Assembly (NCBI RefSeq): GCF_014199335.1
Contig: NZ_JACIJI010000002.1
Span: forward strand, 496,001 to 560,000
Reading direction: 5' to 3'
Origin: Stakelama sediminis
GTDB taxonomy: Bacteria > Pseudomonadota > Alphaproteobacteria > Sphingomonadales > Sphingomonadaceae
DNA: 64,000 nt
The position numbers were made by a program, and so were the translations under genes. This document shows positions 13,084 through 23,481 of the stretch, piece by piece (the stretch's first letter is position 1; the number at the start of each line of letters is the position of its first letter). The notes below the pieces were generated by a model that was given only the letters and a program-made list of their open reading frames with translations, was not told where the DNA came from and ran no database searches.

Positions 13084-13895
13084 CCGTCGACGCGCGCGAG
13101 CAGGGCGCGGGCCCGTTCGACATGCATGGCTTCGATCATCCGGTCGCGAAACCGCTCCGCTCCGCCCGAAGCCGCTTCGATCAGGGCGCGGGCCTCTTCG
13201 ATTTCCGCATCGGTCGGCCCGAAAGCGCGCGCCGCGACGGCAATCTGGTTGGGATGGATCAACGTCTTGCCGTCAAAGCCCAGCGCCCGCCCGGCCAGAC
13301 ATTCGCGCTCCAGTCCCTCGGCATCGCCCAGCGCATTGAACACACCGTCCAGTGCCCAGCAACCGTGCGCCCGTGCCGCCAGCACAATCGTCTGAAGCGC
13401 CACACCGATTGCGTCGCGCGGCGCATTGTCGGGAATATGCAGTTCGGCCCTCAGGTCGTTGGTCCCCGCAATCACGCCGACCACTTCCGGCAGTGCCGCG
13501 ATATCGGCTGCGTTCAGCACGCCAAGCGGCGTTTCGATCATCACCAGCAACGGCTTTTGGAGCGCGCTTGCCACAAGGGCAACGCTCTGGGCGGATTCCG
13601 CTTTGGGCAGGATGGCGAAATCAGCTTTGCTTTCTGCAATCGCCGCCACATCCGCATTGTGCGCGGAATGCCCAAGCCCATTCACCCGAATGGCACAGGG
13701 CCGCGCTCCGAAGCCCTGCCCGACCGCGCTGACCGCAGCGGCACGGGCATCGTCCTTGGCTTCCTCACGCACCGCATCTTCCAGATCGAGCAGCACCATA
13801 TCCGCATCCAGCGTTCGCGCCTTTTCGATGGCACGCGCATTCGACGCGGGAAGAAACAGCGCCGTGCGCGGTGCGATTGGATGGACTGTGCTCAT
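13056..13895 (-). CDS. CitE-like lyase (HpcH/HpaI aldolase superfamily)
   Basis: A 279-residue (beta/alpha)8-barrel protein related to the citrate lyase beta chain and malyl-CoA lyases, which cleave C-C bonds of acyl-CoA substrates such as citramalyl-CoA or beta-methylmalyl-CoA. The signature pieces are RTALFLPASN, VLLDLEDAV, the Mg-ligand segment MIETPLGV, GTNDLRAEL and the C-terminal GFDGKTLIHP. No citrate lyase alpha/gamma partners are nearby, so it is an orphan CitE-like enzyme. The ATG at 13893-13895 starts the conserved domain. Its 3' end overlaps the glycosyltransferase gene by 28 bases on the opposite strand. Confidence 0.85.
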
Positions 13896-13944
13896 GGGAA
13901 GGCTATGGTGGCAATCAACATCATTTGCCAAGGGGAGTCGGGCC

Positions 13945-14925
13945 ATGGCGTTCATTACTTTTCTGCTGCTGCTGGCAGTTATCGTCATCCTGTATCTGTT
14001 CGCCAGCGTGAAGATCGTGCGTCAGGGCTATCAGTGCACGATCGAGCATTTCGGGCGCTTCACCACCGTCGCCCGCCCCGGCTTCAACTTCTACCCCGCC
14101 TTCTTTTATCGCATCGGGCGCAAGGTCAACATGATGGAGCAGGTGATCGATATTCCCGGTCAGGAAATCATCACCAAGGACAATGCGATGATCTCCACCG
14201 ACGGGGTGGTGTTCTTTCAGGTTCTGGACCCGGCCAAGGCGGCCTATGAGGTGTCGGACCTCTATAACGCGCTCATGAACCTTGCGACAACCAACCTGCG
14301 CACCGTCATGGGCTCGATGGACCTCGACGAAACCCTGTCGAAGCGTGACGAGATCAATGCCCGCCTGCTCGCCGTGGTCGATCATGCGACGACGCCCTGG
14401 GGCGTGAAGATCACCCGCGTCGAGATCAAGGACATTCGGCCGCCGCGCGACATCGTGGACGCCATGGCACGCCAGATGAAGGCCGAACGCGAAAAGCGCG
14501 CCAACATCCTCGATGCGGAGGGCGATCGCGCGTCGCAGATTCTGCGCGCCGAGGGTCTGAAACAATCCGCAATCCTGGAGGCCGAGGGCAAGCGCGAAGC
14601 CGCCTATCGCGAAGCCGAAGCACGCGAACGCTCGGCCGAAGCGGAAGCCAAGGCGACCAGGCTGGTGTCCGACGCCATCGAAGACGGTTCGGCACAGGCG
14701 ATCAACTATTTCGTCGCGCAGAAATACGTCGATGCAGTCGGCAAGTTCGCGACCTCAAACAATGCAAAGACCATCCTGTTCCCGGTCGAGGCGACGCAGT
14801 TGATCGGCACGCTGGGCGGTATCGGCGAACTGGCGAAGGAGGCGCTCGACAAGACGCCGACCGTGCCGACGACACCGACAACCCCGGTCACGCGCCGTAC
14901 TGTGCCCCGGCGCAACGACGCTTAA
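13945..14925 (+). CDS. SPFH/band-7 (stomatin, QmcA-like) membrane protein
   Basis: A 326-residue protein with one N-terminal transmembrane helix (FITFLLLLAVIVILYLF) and an SPFH domain (about 20-200; GFNFYPAFFYRIGRKVN, DGVVFFQVLDP). A long charged helical region rich in EAE/KRE repeats (about 175-240) and a Pro/Thr-rich tail follow. Stomatin-type proteins form large membrane rings or microdomains that modulate proteases and membrane order. ATG 13945 follows AGGGGAG. It is paired with an NfeD protein three bases downstream, the classical SPFH-NfeD partnership. Confidence 0.92.
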   Translation: MAFITFLLLLAVIVILYLFASVKIVRQGYQCTIEHFGRFTTVARPGFNFYPAFFYRIGRKVNMMEQVIDIPGQEIITKDNAMISTDGVVFFQVLDPAKAAYEVSDLYNALMNLATTNLRTVMGSMDLDETLSKRDEINARLLAVVDHATTPWGVKITRVEIKDIRPPRDIVDAMARQMKAEREKRANILDAEGDRASQILRAEGLKQSAILEAEGKREAAYREAEARERSAEAEAKATRLVSDAIEDGSAQAINYFVAQKYVDAVGKFATSNNAKTILFPVEATQLIGTLGGIGELAKEALDKTPTVPTTPTTPVTRRTVPRRNDA

Positions 14926-14928
14926 GTC

Positions 14929-15384
14929 ATGGACTGGTTTTCGGGTGCCGGGCTGTGGTGGCTGATCGCGGCATTGCTGCTGGGGATCGCCGAACTGCTG
15001 ATCCCCGGCGTGTTCCTGATCTTCATCGCCATTGCCGCTGCGATTATCGGCGTCGTGACCCTGTTGTTTCCCGAGCTGGGTCTTGCCGGTCAGTTCGGCG
15101 GGTTTGTCATCTGGACCATCGTCACCGTGCTGATCGGCAAGCGCTGGTATCGGGACTATCCCGTCGACACGCTCGATCCGAAGCTGAACGACCGGGTCGC
15201 GCGCCTGATCGGCGAAACGGTCGAGGTCACACAGGCAATCGAAAACGGCCATGGCCGCGTGCGCGTCGGCGACGGCGAATGGCCCGCCCATGGTCCCGAC
15301 ATAGCCAGCGGTGCACGCGTCAGGGTCGTCGGCGCCGATGACGGCGTGCTGCGCGTCGAACCGGTGCCACCCGCTCTTTCCTGA
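14929..15384 (+). CDS. NfeD-family membrane protein, short form
   Basis: The 151-residue partner of the upstream SPFH protein. It has two to three closely spaced N-terminal transmembrane helices (WWLIAALLLGIAELLIPGVF, FIAIAAAIIGVVTLLF) and a C-terminal OB-fold with the NfeD pattern GETVEVTQAI, GRVRVGDGEWPA, GARVRVVGADDGVLRV. It lacks the ClpP-class protease domain of the long NfeD form. The short form is thought to stabilise its cognate stomatin. It starts four bases after the SPFH stop codon. Confidence 0.9.
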   Translation: MDWFSGAGLWWLIAALLLGIAELLIPGVFLIFIAIAAAIIGVVTLLFPELGLAGQFGGFVIWTIVTVLIGKRWYRDYPVDTLDPKLNDRVARLIGETVEVTQAIENGHGRVRVGDGEWPAHGPDIASGARVRVVGADDGVLRVEPVPPALS

Positions 15385-15417
15385 CCGTATCCCTTCTTTG
15401 TTTTTTCGGAGTTTTTC

Positions 15418-17244
15418 ATGCCTATTGATCGTCGTGCGCTGCTGGCCGTTCTAGGCACCGGTGCCGCTTTGCCCGCGCTTCCGATGCGCGCATTCGCCGA
15501 TGCGACCGGCCCCAATGCGAAGGCGGAGGCGCTGCTGTCGCAAATCGCCGAAACCATGCTTCAGGATTTTCCCGAACAGGCAACCGGGCTGGGCATCGAC
15601 ACCGGCGCGCGCGCACCGTTAAAGGCACGACTGGTCGATCACAGCGCGGCGGGGCAGCATGTCATCGCCGACCATCTGCGCACCCATGTCGCCGCCATCG
15701 ACACGCTCGACATGAATGCGCTCGACGACGCCACGCGTACCGATGTCGATGTCGTGCGCACCGCCTTCACACTGGCGCTCAAGGGCTTTGCCTTTCCCTA
15801 TGGCGATATTTCGGTCGGCAGCTATCGCAATTCGCCCTATGTGGTCATCCAGAATGTCGGCAGTTTCCTCGACGTGCCGCAATTTCTCGATACCCAGCAC
15901 ACGATTGAGGAGCGTGGTGACGCCGACGCCTATCTCACCCGGATGCAGGACTATGCGGAAGGGCTGGACGGTGAGACCGAGCGCCTGAAATCCGCGCGCG
16001 CAATGGGCGTGGTCGCGCCCGACTTCCTGCTCGACAAGGCCATCGCACAGTTGAAGATCGCGCGCGGCGACGATGTCGCCAAATGGAGCCTCGTCAAATC
16101 GCTGGTCAGCCGCGCCACCGACAAACATATCCCGGGCGACTGGCAGGCACAGGCCGAAGCGATTGCGTCCGCGCAGATCGCGCCGGCGCTCGACCGGCAG
16201 ATCGAGGAAATGGAAAAGCACCGTGCCGTCGCGACGCATGACGCGGGCGTCTGGAAACTGCCGCAGGGCGACGCCTATTACCGCTGGGCGCTGCAGGCGG
16301 GCACCACCACCACGATGTCGCCCGATGAGGTGCATCAGATGGGCCGCGAACAGCTCGCCGACCTGCAATCGCGCATGGACGCCATCCTGAAAAAACAAGG
16401 CTATACCAAAGGCACTGTCGGCGAACGCATGACCGCGCTGGGTAAAGACCCGAAATATCTTTTCCCCGACAATGATCAGGGCCGCAAGGAGATCATTGCC
16501 TTCCTTCAGGGGCGGATCGACGATATCCGCAAACGTATGCCGCAGGCGTTTCACACGCTGGTTCCAGGCAATGCCGTGGTGCAGCGCATGTCGCCGGAGG
16601 TCGAGCCCGGCGCACCCGGCGCCTATGGCGGGCCCGGATCGATGGACGGCAAGGTGCCGGGACGGCTGTGGATCAACCTGCGCACCACGAAAATCTGGCC
16701 GCGCTATGCGCTGCCCGACCTTGCCTATCACGAAACCATCCCCGGCCATGTCTGGCAGGGCGAATATACGTTCAAACTACCGCTTATCCGTTCGATGCTG
16801 GCCTTCAACGCCTATTCGGAAGGCTGGGCACTTTATGCCGAACAGCTTGCCGACGAACTGGGCGTCTATGACAGCGATCCGATGGGGCGGCTGGGCTATC
16901 TGCAAAGCCTTGCGTTCCGGGCATGTCGTCTGGTCGTCGATACCGGGCTGCATGCCAAACGCTGGAGCCGGGAGCAGGCGATCCGGTGGTTCGCCACCAC
17001 CAACGGTTCCACCGTGGATGAGGTGACGGGCGAGGTTGACCGCTATTGCTCCTGGCCGGGTCAGGCCTGCGGCTACAAGGTCGGCCACACCACCATCAAC
17101 CGTCTGCGCGACAAGGCAAAGCAGCAACTGGGTGGCAAATACGACTTCAAGGCATTCAACGATACCGTGGTGCTCGGCGGCGGCGTCCCGATGACGGTGC
17201 TCGGCCGCAATGTCGACCGCTATATTGCGGGCGCCCGGACCTGA
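15418..17244 (+). CDS. DUF885-family putative metallo-hydrolase, exported (Tat-like signal)
   Basis: A 608-residue exported protein. The N terminus DRRALLAVLGTGAALPAL has twin arginines before a hydrophobic core and Ala-x-Ala cleavage (MRAFADA), which suggests Tat export. The C-terminal half carries the DUF885 hallmarks: YHETIPGHVWQGEY, which includes an H-E-x5-H-like metal motif, then AYSEGWALYAEQLADELG and a late RYCSWPGQA segment. The family is annotated as uncharacterised or zinc-peptidase-like; substrate unknown. ATG 15418 follows TTCGGAG. It lies 33 bases after nfeD and may be cotranscribed. Confidence 0.83.
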   Translation: MPIDRRALLAVLGTGAALPALPMRAFADATGPNAKAEALLSQIAETMLQDFPEQATGLGIDTGARAPLKARLVDHSAAGQHVIADHLRTHVAAIDTLDMNALDDATRTDVDVVRTAFTLALKGFAFPYGDISVGSYRNSPYVVIQNVGSFLDVPQFLDTQHTIEERGDADAYLTRMQDYAEGLDGETERLKSARAMGVVAPDFLLDKAIAQLKIARGDDVAKWSLVKSLVSRATDKHIPGDWQAQAEAIASAQIAPALDRQIEEMEKHRAVATHDAGVWKLPQGDAYYRWALQAGTTTTMSPDEVHQMGREQLADLQSRMDAILKKQGYTKGTVGERMTALGKDPKYLFPDNDQGRKEIIAFLQGRIDDIRKRMPQAFHTLVPGNAVVQRMSPEVEPGAPGAYGGPGSMDGKVPGRLWINLRTTKIWPRYALPDLAYHETIPGHVWQGEYTFKLPLIRSMLAFNAYSEGWALYAEQLADELGVYDSDPMGRLGYLQSLAFRACRLVVDTGLHAKRWSREQAIRWFATTNGSTVDEVTGEVDRYCSWPGQACGYKVGHTTINRLRDKAKQQLGGKYDFKAFNDTVVLGGGVPMTVLGRNVDRYIAGART

Positions 17245-17277
17245 ATATCAGCGGTACCCGGTGCGGCACCGCCATTT

Positions 17278-18483
17278 CTATTCATCGCGTGGAACCGGAT
17301 CACCCTCGTCCGTGCGGTCGGTACGTTCGCTGATATCGCTGACATCGCCAAGCCCGCTGCCTTCTGCAGAGGTCTGACGAGCCGTACCGTTGATCCGTGC
17401 GTTGCGTTCATCCTCGATACTCGTACCCGGTTCCAGCCGGGTACGATTGCGCGGCAGAGCTTCCGGCATCTCGTCGCGGATGAACGCCAGCATCGCTTCG
17501 CGAATGTCGCAGCGCAGGTCGAACGCGATGGCGGCATCAGCGGCGGTCGCCAGTACGCGCACCTCGATCGCTTCCGGTTTGACGTCCGTCACCTGCAACA
17601 CATAGCCGCGCCCGTCCCAGCGCGGATTCGACTTCACAACCTCCTCATATTTAGCACGCAACCGTGAAATATCGGCGGTGGGATCGAGGTAGAAAAAAGC
17701 CGAGCCCAGCAATGTCGCCGTCTGGCGGGTCCAGTTCTGAAAGGAGTCGTCCAGAAACTTGCTGACGGGAACCACCAGCCGCCGTTCGTCCCAGATCGCG
17801 ACGACGACATAGGTCAGGCGGATTTCCTCGATCTTGCCCCATTCGCCGTCAATGATGACGACATCGTCGAGCCGGATCGGCTCGGTAAACGCCATCTGGA
17901 TACCGGCAATCAGGTTCTTGAGTGCCGGTTGCGCAGCCGCACCCACCGCCAAAGCGACCAGCCCCGCCGACGCCATCAGGGTGACGCCGACGCTGCGGAC
18001 ACCCGGAATCGACAGCAGCATCAGGCAAATAGTAACGAACCCGACGACCAGCGTGGCGATGCGGGTCAGAATCATACTGCGCGTACGCCGCCGCCGTGCC
18101 CGCAGATTGTCGGCGACCGAAATGTCCCAGTGCAATTCGACGATACGTGCCCAGGCCCGGATCAGCGCAATCACCAGCCAGCCGACCAGCAGTGGCACGA
18201 TCAATCCTGCCGCCTGTTTCCATATGGCGTTTGCCTGTGCGCCCAGGCTGAGGGCACTGCGGATAAAGGTCAGCGCCAGCGCGACCAGTATCCAGCGCAG
18301 CGGCCCTCTTCCTACATCGACGAGGACATCCCCGCTTTGACTGCCGGTGCGCTTCGTAATGCGAAGCAGAATGCGGATTGCCACGAAATGCACGAATAAT
18401 GCCGCGCATATGGCGAGGACAACCAGCCCGATGTCGAGTATCGGAGCCGGGAGTGTCCAGCCTGCTACTTCTATTTTAGCCAT
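17278..18483 (-). CDS. MscS-family mechanosensitive ion channel
   Basis: A 401-residue inner-membrane channel of the small-conductance mechanosensitive family, which releases solutes on hypo-osmotic shock. Four hydrophobic segments are visible (roughly 15-40, 55-80, 90-115, 140-190). The last contains the pore helix GLVALAVGAAAQPALKNLIA, with the Gly/Ala pattern of MscS TM3. The beta-domain follows (PIRLDDVVIIDGEWGKIEEI), then the alpha/beta vestibule and a charged tail rich in Arg, Glu and Asp. ATG at 18481-18483. Downstream of the DUF937-like gene on the same strand; no obvious functional link. Confidence 0.9.
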   Translation of the reverse strand: MAKIEVAGWTLPAPILDIGLVVLAICAALFVHFVAIRILLRITKRTGSQSGDVLVDVGRGPLRWILVALALTFIRSALSLGAQANAIWKQAAGLIVPLLVGWLVIALIRAWARIVELHWDISVADNLRARRRRTRSMILTRIATLVVGFVTICLMLLSIPGVRSVGVTLMASAGLVALAVGAAAQPALKNLIAGIQMAFTEPIRLDDVVIIDGEWGKIEEIRLTYVVVAIWDERRLVVPVSKFLDDSFQNWTRQTATLLGSAFFYLDPTADISRLRAKYEEVVKSNPRWDGRGYVLQVTDVKPEAIEVRVLATAADAAIAFDLRCDIREAMLAFIRDEMPEALPRNRTRLEPGTSIEDERNARINGTARQTSAEGSGLGDVSDISERTDRTDEGDPVPRDE

Positions 18484-18557
18484 AGGGTGTCAACGCATGC
18501 CGAACGATAAGTTCCGCACTGCAGCATTTTTGACAATATGGCTGAAACGGTTGGCGA

Positions 18558-18875
18558 TCAGCTCTTGCCGAACAGGCCCGAAGCCATCCCGCCCAGCGCG
18601 CCGCCAATACCGCCCTGTTGCCCTTCCAGCAGCTGCGCAAAGCGGCCCAAAGCACCTTCGCCGCCGATCTGCTCGATGATTGCGATGATCTTGGCGACCG
18701 GCAAGCCCGTGGAATCAGCGGCCGTCTGTGCTGTATCGCCCGGTGCGGTGTGGGCCTGAGCCAACGCCTGTACCGCGGCCTCGGCCTGCTCAGGAGAAAT
18801 GCCGACCTTTTCCGCCAGATTCTTGAGGTCGATATTTCCTGCAACCTGTCCAAGCAGTCCATCGAGCATGCTCAT
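18558..18875 (-). CDS. Small conserved protein, DUF937-like
   Basis: A 105-residue soluble protein, acidic in the first half and glycine-rich at the C terminus (GGIGGALGGMASGLFGKS). The order LDGLLGQVAG, then LAEKVGISPEQAEAAVQALA, resembles DUF937 (YidB-like) proteins, but I assign this only tentatively. Function unknown. The ATG at 18873-18875 follows AAGGGA at good spacing. It sits between mscS and pckA on the same strand, with about 95 bases to pckA, and may have its own promoter. Confidence 0.7.
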   Translation of the reverse strand: MSMLDGLLGQVAGNIDLKNLAEKVGISPEQAEAAVQALAQAHTAPGDTAQTAADSTGLPVAKIIAIIEQIGGEGALGRFAQLLEGQQGGIGGALGGMASGLFGKS

Positions 18876-18969
18876 GCGACAATCCCTTCAATACGACTCC
18901 GAAACAATGCATCCATTATCACGAATGTGCTGCGGGTGCGAGGACAGAACAGGAAGCCGGTGCCTAGAG

Positions 18970-20580
18970 TCAGACGGTTTCCTGTGCCTTGGTAGGTGCC
19001 GCTTCCAGCACACCGGCATCGATATGATCCGCGAACTGCGCGAAATTTTCGACGAACAGGTCGACCAGCTTTGCCGCGGTGGCATCATATTCGACCGTAT
19101 CGGCCCAGGTTCCGCGCGGATCAAGGATCGCTGAATCCACACCGGGAACGGCGACCGGCACCTGAAATCCGAAATTGGGGTCGATACGAAACTCGACATT
19201 GTTCAGACTGCCGTCCAGCGCCGCATTCAGCAGCGCACGGGTCGCCTTGATCGGCATCCGGCTGCCGACACCATATTTGCCACCGGTCCAGCCGGTATTG
19301 ACCAGCCAGCAATCGACCCCGCCCTTGTCAATCCGTTCTTTCAGCAAATTCCCGTAAACGGATGGATGGCGCGGCATGAACGGCGCGCCGAAACAGGTGG
19401 AAAAGGTCGCCTCCGGTTCGGTCACGCCGATTTCGGTGCCTGCTACCTTGGCGGTATAGCCCGACAGGAAGTGATACATCGCCTGATCGGGGGTCAGCTT
19501 CGCGATGGGCGGCAGCACGCCGAACGCATCCGCCGTCAGCATGACGACGTTCTTCGGCACCGGTCCCATATTCTCTGTGGACGCATTGGGGATGAAATCG
19601 ATCGGATAGGCACCGCGCGTATTTTCGGCGAGCGTCGCATCATCGAGATCGAGCTCTCGGCTTTCCTCGTCCATCACGACATTTTCCAGCACCGTTCCGA
19701 ACCGCTTCGTCGTGGCGTAAATTTCCGGTTCCGCGTCTTCGGAAAGGCGGATCATCTTGGCATAGCAACCGCCCTCGAAATTGAACACGGCGGTATCGGA
19801 CCAGCCATGTTCGTCATCGCCGATCAGGGTACGGCTGGCATCCGCCGAAAGCGTCGTTTTGCCGGTGCCGGACAGACCGAAAAAGATCGCGGTATCGCCC
19901 TCGGGACCGATATTCGCCGAACAGTGCATCGGCATGATGCCCTGCATGGGCAGCATATAGTTGAGCAGCCCGAACACCGATTTCTTCATCTCACCAGCAT
20001 AGCGGGTACCGCCGATCAGGATCAGCTTTTCGGTGAAATTGACCGCAATGACCGTTTCCGAACGGCAGCCGTGGCGCTCGGGATCGGCGCGAAAGTCCGG
20101 CAGGTCGATGATCGTATATTCCGGCTCCATCCCGGCGAGTTCGCCGTCTTCGGGACGGACCAGCATCGTGCGGATGAACAGATTCTGCCAGGCGAGTTCA
20201 TTAATGACGCGTACCTTGACCCGGTGTTCGGGTTGCGATCCGCCATACAGGTCGGCGACGAACAGCGTGTCGCGTTCCTTCAATGCGGAGAGAAAATCGG
20301 CCTTCAGATTGGCGAATGCTTCCGGGGCCATAGGCTTGTTGACCTTGCCCCACCACACGCTTTGTTCGGTTTCGTCGTCGCGGACGATAAACTTGTCATT
20401 GGCCGATCGTCCGGTGTGCTTACCGGTTTCGACAACCAGCGGTCCGTGCTTTGCCAGTCTGCCCTCACCGCGTTTCAATGCCTGTTCGACAAGCTGCGGC
20501 GTATTCAGGTTCCAGTGCAGTTCGGCATTCGTTTCGATGCCCATGGCACGCAGTCCGAGAGCGGGTGTGCGCTCGATCAT
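18970..20580 (-). CDS. pckA: Phosphoenolpyruvate carboxykinase (ATP)
   Basis: Converts oxaloacetate plus ATP to phosphoenolpyruvate, the first step of gluconeogenesis. The 536-residue protein has the PEPCK-specific P-loop [14 protein letters not shown], the kinase-2 motif IGDDEHGW, the oxaloacetate-binding region ([14 protein letters not shown] near residue 55) and the ring motif INFIP-like stretch [10 protein letters not shown]. It diverges from the chvI-chvG-hprK-rapZ-PTS genes. This neighbourhood is conserved in many alphaproteobacteria, where ChvI/ChvG and the PTS branch are linked to control of pckA. The linkage here is by gene order, not by a recognised operator. Confidence 0.97.
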   Translation of the reverse strand: MIERTPALGLRAMGIETNAELHWNLNTPQLVEQALKRGEGRLAKHGPLVVETGKHTGRSANDKFIVRDDETEQSVWWGKVNKPMAPEAFANLKADFLSALKERDTLFVADLYGGSQPEHRVKVRVINELAWQNLFIRTMLVRPEDGELAGMEPEYTIIDLPDFRADPERHGCRSETVIAVNFTEKLILIGGTRYAGEMKKSVFGLLNYMLPMQGIMPMHCSANIGPEGDTAIFFGLSGTGKTTLSADASRTLIGDDEHGWSDTAVFNFEGGCYAKMIRLSEDAEPEIYATTKRFGTVLENVVMDEESRELDLDDATLAENTRGAYPIDFIPNASTENMGPVPKNVVMLTADAFGVLPPIAKLTPDQAMYHFLSGYTAKVAGTEIGVTEPEATFSTCFGAPFMPRHPSVYGNLLKERIDKGGVDCWLVNTGWTGGKYGVGSRMPIKATRALLNAALDGSLNNVEFRIDPNFGFQVPVAVPGVDSAILDPRGTWADTVEYDATAAKLVDLFVENFAQFADHIDAGVLEAAPTKAQETV

Positions 20581-20785
20581 ATCCTCATTCTCCCCAGTAG
20601 CACCCGGTTTTGACGGGTTGCGTAACTATATTTTTATTGCGCGTCCCGCTTAGAACGCACGCTCGAACCGGTCAAACACCGACCATATAAAACAGCGAAA
20701 ACACTGTACGCTTCATCGCATCGGTTGAGCGCGATGGAACTTTGCACTACTCCCAAAGCCTCAGTCGGCTGTGTTCGGGTGCATG
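20581..20785. promoter_or_regulatory. Divergent control region pckA / chvI
   Basis: These 205 bases carry the promoters of pckA (minus) and of the chvI operon (plus). An A/T-rich stretch (TATATTTTTATT, about 20629-20640) stands out from the GC-rich surroundings and could be a -10 region. The sequence ACCCG-TTTTGA-CGGGT at about 20605-20622 can form a short hairpin. I see no operator that I can assign to ChvI. Confidence 0.4.
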
Positions 20786-21493
20786 ATGACGGATACGATC
20801 GCGCTCGTTGATGACGATCGCAACATCCTTACCTCGGTTTCCATCGCGCTTCAGGCGGAAGGATTCGTTACGCGCCTCTATTCGGACGGGGAAACGGCCT
20901 TAAAGGCCCTGATCGACAATCCACCCGATCTGGCCGTGCTCGATATCAAAATGCCGCGGATGGACGGACTGGAGTTGCTGCGGCGATTGCGGGAAAAAAC
21001 CCAGCTTCCGGTAATCTTTCTGACCTCAAAGGATGACGAACTGGATGAGGCGCTTGGCCTCGCCATGGGAGCGGACGATTATATTTCCAAACCCTTCTCC
21101 CAACGTCTGCTGATCGCCCGGATCCGCGCCATTCTTCGCCGTGCCGAACACAGCACAGCCACCGGCCGGCAAGAGGGAGAGGAAGGTACGACCATCCTGA
21201 CGCGGGGCCGTCTGACCATGGACCCCGCGCGGCATCGCGTGCTTTGGGCGGACAAGCCGGTGACGCTGACCGTGACCGAGTTTCTGATTCTGGAAACGCT
21301 TGCCCAGCGTCCCGGCATCGTCAAGACGCGCAACCAGTTGATGGATGCCGCCTATCAGGACGATATTTACGTCGATGACCGCACCATCGACAGCCATATC
21401 AAGCGGGTACGGCGCAAATTCCGTCAGGTCGATCCCGATTTCGACGCAATCGAAACACTCTATGGCGCCGGCTACCGATTCTCCGACGAGTGA
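20786..21493 (+). CDS. chvI: Response regulator ChvI (OmpR/PhoB family)
   Basis: The 235-residue DNA-binding regulator partner of ChvG. The receiver domain (1-120) has the acidic pocket ALVDDDRN (Asp9-11), the phosphoacceptor Asp53 in [10 protein letters not shown], and Lys in FLTSKDDE. A winged-helix output domain follows (about 145-235; [22 protein letters not shown]). In rhizobia and relatives the pair senses acid or cell-envelope stress and controls envelope, exopolysaccharide and central carbon genes. Start at ATG 20786; ATG 20783 adds one Met. The 3' end overlaps chvG by 32 bases. Confidence 0.93.
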   Translation: MTDTIALVDDDRNILTSVSIALQAEGFVTRLYSDGETALKALIDNPPDLAVLDIKMPRMDGLELLRRLREKTQLPVIFLTSKDDELDEALGLAMGADDYISKPFSQRLLIARIRAILRRAEHSTATGRQEGEEGTTILTRGRLTMDPARHRVLWADKPVTLTVTEFLILETLAQRPGIVKTRNQLMDAAYQDDIYVDDRTIDSHIKRVRRKFRQVDPDFDAIETLYGAGYRFSDE

Positions 21494-23039
21494 CGACCGG
21501 GAGCTTTCGCTACGCTGGTCCGGACGAATCTCGCTCACCGCGCGGATTCTGGCGGTCAATATTTTTGCGCTCGCACTGCTGGCGGGTGGATTTTTCTATC
21601 TCGATTCCTACCGGACGCGAATCCTCGACAACCGGGTATCGCAATCCGATCGCGAAGTCAGACTGATCGCCGAAGCGCTTGACGCTGCACCTCGAAAACT
21701 CAAAAATTCGCTGGTGGTGCGGATGGCTGCCTCCACCGGTACCCGCGTTCGTGTCTATTCGGACAAAGGTACATTGCTGGAGGACAGTCAGGCGCTGGGC
21801 CTTCGCAACTTCACCCTGCAGGATCCCGACAAACAACCTTGGCAAATGGATGCCGCGCGTTTCCTCGATGCCGTCATCGACACCGTGGTTGCCGCCCGCC
21901 GACCTCCCTTATATCGCGAACACCATGGCAATACCGGCCTGCGATGGCCCGATGTGGTCACTGCAATCGATACGCATGGTACCGCCGCATCGGTCTGGCG
22001 CGCGCCCGACCGCACGCCGGTCGTTACCGCCGCCGCAGCACTTGATGATGGCGGCGTGGTACTCACCACGGTCAACGCCCGTGACATTACGCAAACCGTC
22101 CGGCTGGAACGCTATCGCCTCAGCATCGTGCTGGCGATTACCGTCCTGACCTCGATCCTCTTGTCACTCTTCCTCGCCCGTACCATCGTCCGCCCGCTGC
22201 GCAGGCTGGCCCGAGCGGCGGTGCGCGTACGTCTGGGGCGCGCGCGCGAAGTGGTGGTCCCCCGCCTTCCCTCCCGGCGGGATGAGATCGGCATGCTCGC
22301 CCGCGCGCTTTCGGATATGAGTCAGGCGCTGCGCGCGCGCATCGACGCCACCGAAGCGTTTGCGGCGGATGTCACGCATGAGATCAAGAATCCGCTGGCC
22401 TCTTTACGTTCCGCCGTAGAGGGCTTGGCCAATATTCAGGATCCGGAGCTTCAGGCACGGCTGATCGCCGTTATCCGTGACGATATTCATCGCCTGGACC
22501 GGCTGATCAGCGATATTTCCGATGCCTCCCGGCTCGACGCGCAACTCAGCCGCGCCAAGTTCGAACCCGTCGATCTCGGCGCGCTTCTGTCGGCGCTCGT
22601 CCACCAGCGGATCGAACGCGGCCTGCCCCGTAACCTGCGTATTCGTTTCGATCGGCAGCCGGAGGAAGCAATCCGGGTTCTGGGCGAAGGAACCCGGCTG
22701 GAGCGCGTATTTGAAAACCTGATCGATAATGCCATCTCCTTTTCGCCCGACCGCAGTGTGATCACCCTTTCCGCGCATCAGGACCATCATTGGGTAGAAA
22801 TTCGGGTAGAGGACGAAGGGCCGGGCGTCCCCGAAGCACAACGGGAATCGATTTTCCGCAGGTTTCACTCGATTCGCCCCGAAACGGAAGAATTCGGTAA
22901 GCATTCCGGGCTGGGACTCGCCATTGCCCGGACGATCATAGAAGGGCATCAAGGCACGATCGCAGTCGAATCGCGCGAAGATCGTCAGGCCGGTGCGCGG
23001 TTCATCGTCCGCCTGCCGACCACTGGCGCGAGGCACTAA
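21462..23039 (+). CDS. chvG: Sensor histidine kinase ChvG
   Basis: A 525-residue membrane sensor kinase. TM1 is at about 28-48, a periplasmic sensor domain at about 50-215, TM2 at about 220-240 and a HAMP linker at 240-292. The H-box follows with phosphoacceptor His306 ([12 protein letters not shown]), then N ([12 protein letters not shown]), G1 (VEDEGPGVP) and G2 (HSGLGLAIA) boxes of the ATPase domain. The ATG at 21462 lies inside the end of chvI, so the two are translationally coupled. It phosphorylates ChvI by family inference. hprK starts ten bases downstream. Confidence 0.93.
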   Translation: MAPATDSPTSDDRELSLRWSGRISLTARILAVNIFALALLAGGFFYLDSYRTRILDNRVSQSDREVRLIAEALDAAPRKLKNSLVVRMAASTGTRVRVYSDKGTLLEDSQALGLRNFTLQDPDKQPWQMDAARFLDAVIDTVVAARRPPLYREHHGNTGLRWPDVVTAIDTHGTAASVWRAPDRTPVVTAAAALDDGGVVLTTVNARDITQTVRLERYRLSIVLAITVLTSILLSLFLARTIVRPLRRLARAAVRVRLGRAREVVVPRLPSRRDEIGMLARALSDMSQALRARIDATEAFAADVTHEIKNPLASLRSAVEGLANIQDPELQARLIAVIRDDIHRLDRLISDISDASRLDAQLSRAKFEPVDLGALLSALVHQRIERGLPRNLRIRFDRQPEEAIRVLGEGTRLERVFENLIDNAISFSPDRSVITLSAHQDHHWVEIRVEDEGPGVPEAQRESIFRRFHSIRPETEEFGKHSGLGLAIARTIIEGHQGTIAVESREDRQAGARFIVRLPTTGARH

Positions 23040-23049
23040 CGGGGGTATG

Positions 23050-23481
23050 ATGACGGAGCTATCGTCCGAGAGCGTGCATGGAAGCTGCGTCGCCATAAAC
23101 GGTGAAGCAGTGCTGATCGAAGGGCCATCGGGCAGCGGCAAATCCGATCTGGCACTGCGTCTGATTGATCGGGGGGCCATCCTTGTCAGCGACGACTATA
23201 CCTTTGTGCAACGGCACAAGGGAGCGCTTCAGGCCAGCGCACCGGCAACGATCAAGGGGCAGATGGAAGTGCGCGGGCTTGGCATCGTTCCGTTCAATTC
23301 CATCGACTCGGCTCCGCTCGCACTCATCGTTTCGATCAGTAATCAGCCGGATCGCCTGCCGCTGGAGGTCCGCCATCGTCGGCTTTGCGGTATGGAAGTG
23401 CCGCTGATCCAGTTGCCTGCGCTGGAACCGTCTGCCCCGATCAAGGTTGAACTGGCTCTGAAACATCGGTCCGAACCATAA
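23050..23481 (+). CDS. hprK: HPr kinase/phosphorylase, short alphaproteobacterial form
   Basis: Phosphorylates HPr on a serine and can reverse the reaction. Only the C-terminal catalytic domain is present: 143 residues against about 310 in Firmicutes, which is the normal alphaproteobacterial form. The Walker A motif GPSGSGKS is at 25-32 and the HprK-specific EVRGLGI at 73-79. Start at the second of two adjacent ATGs (23047/23050), both behind GGGGG. The stop overlaps the rapZ ATG by one base. Its substrate, HPr with a matching serine, is encoded 1.3 kb downstream. Confidence 0.92.
   Translation: MTELSSESVHGSCVAINGEAVLIEGPSGSGKSDLALRLIDRGAILVSDDYTFVQRHKGALQASAPATIKGQMEVRGLGIVPFNSIDSAPLALIVSISNQPDRLPLEVRHRRLCGMEVPLIQLPALEPSAPIKVELALKHRSEP

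Noticed and set aside
17251-17275. Possible terminator (CGGTG-CGG-CACCG) between the DUF885 and mscS genes
   Set aside because: Stem of five pairs with a three-base loop and only a weak T-rich tail; not strong enough to list.
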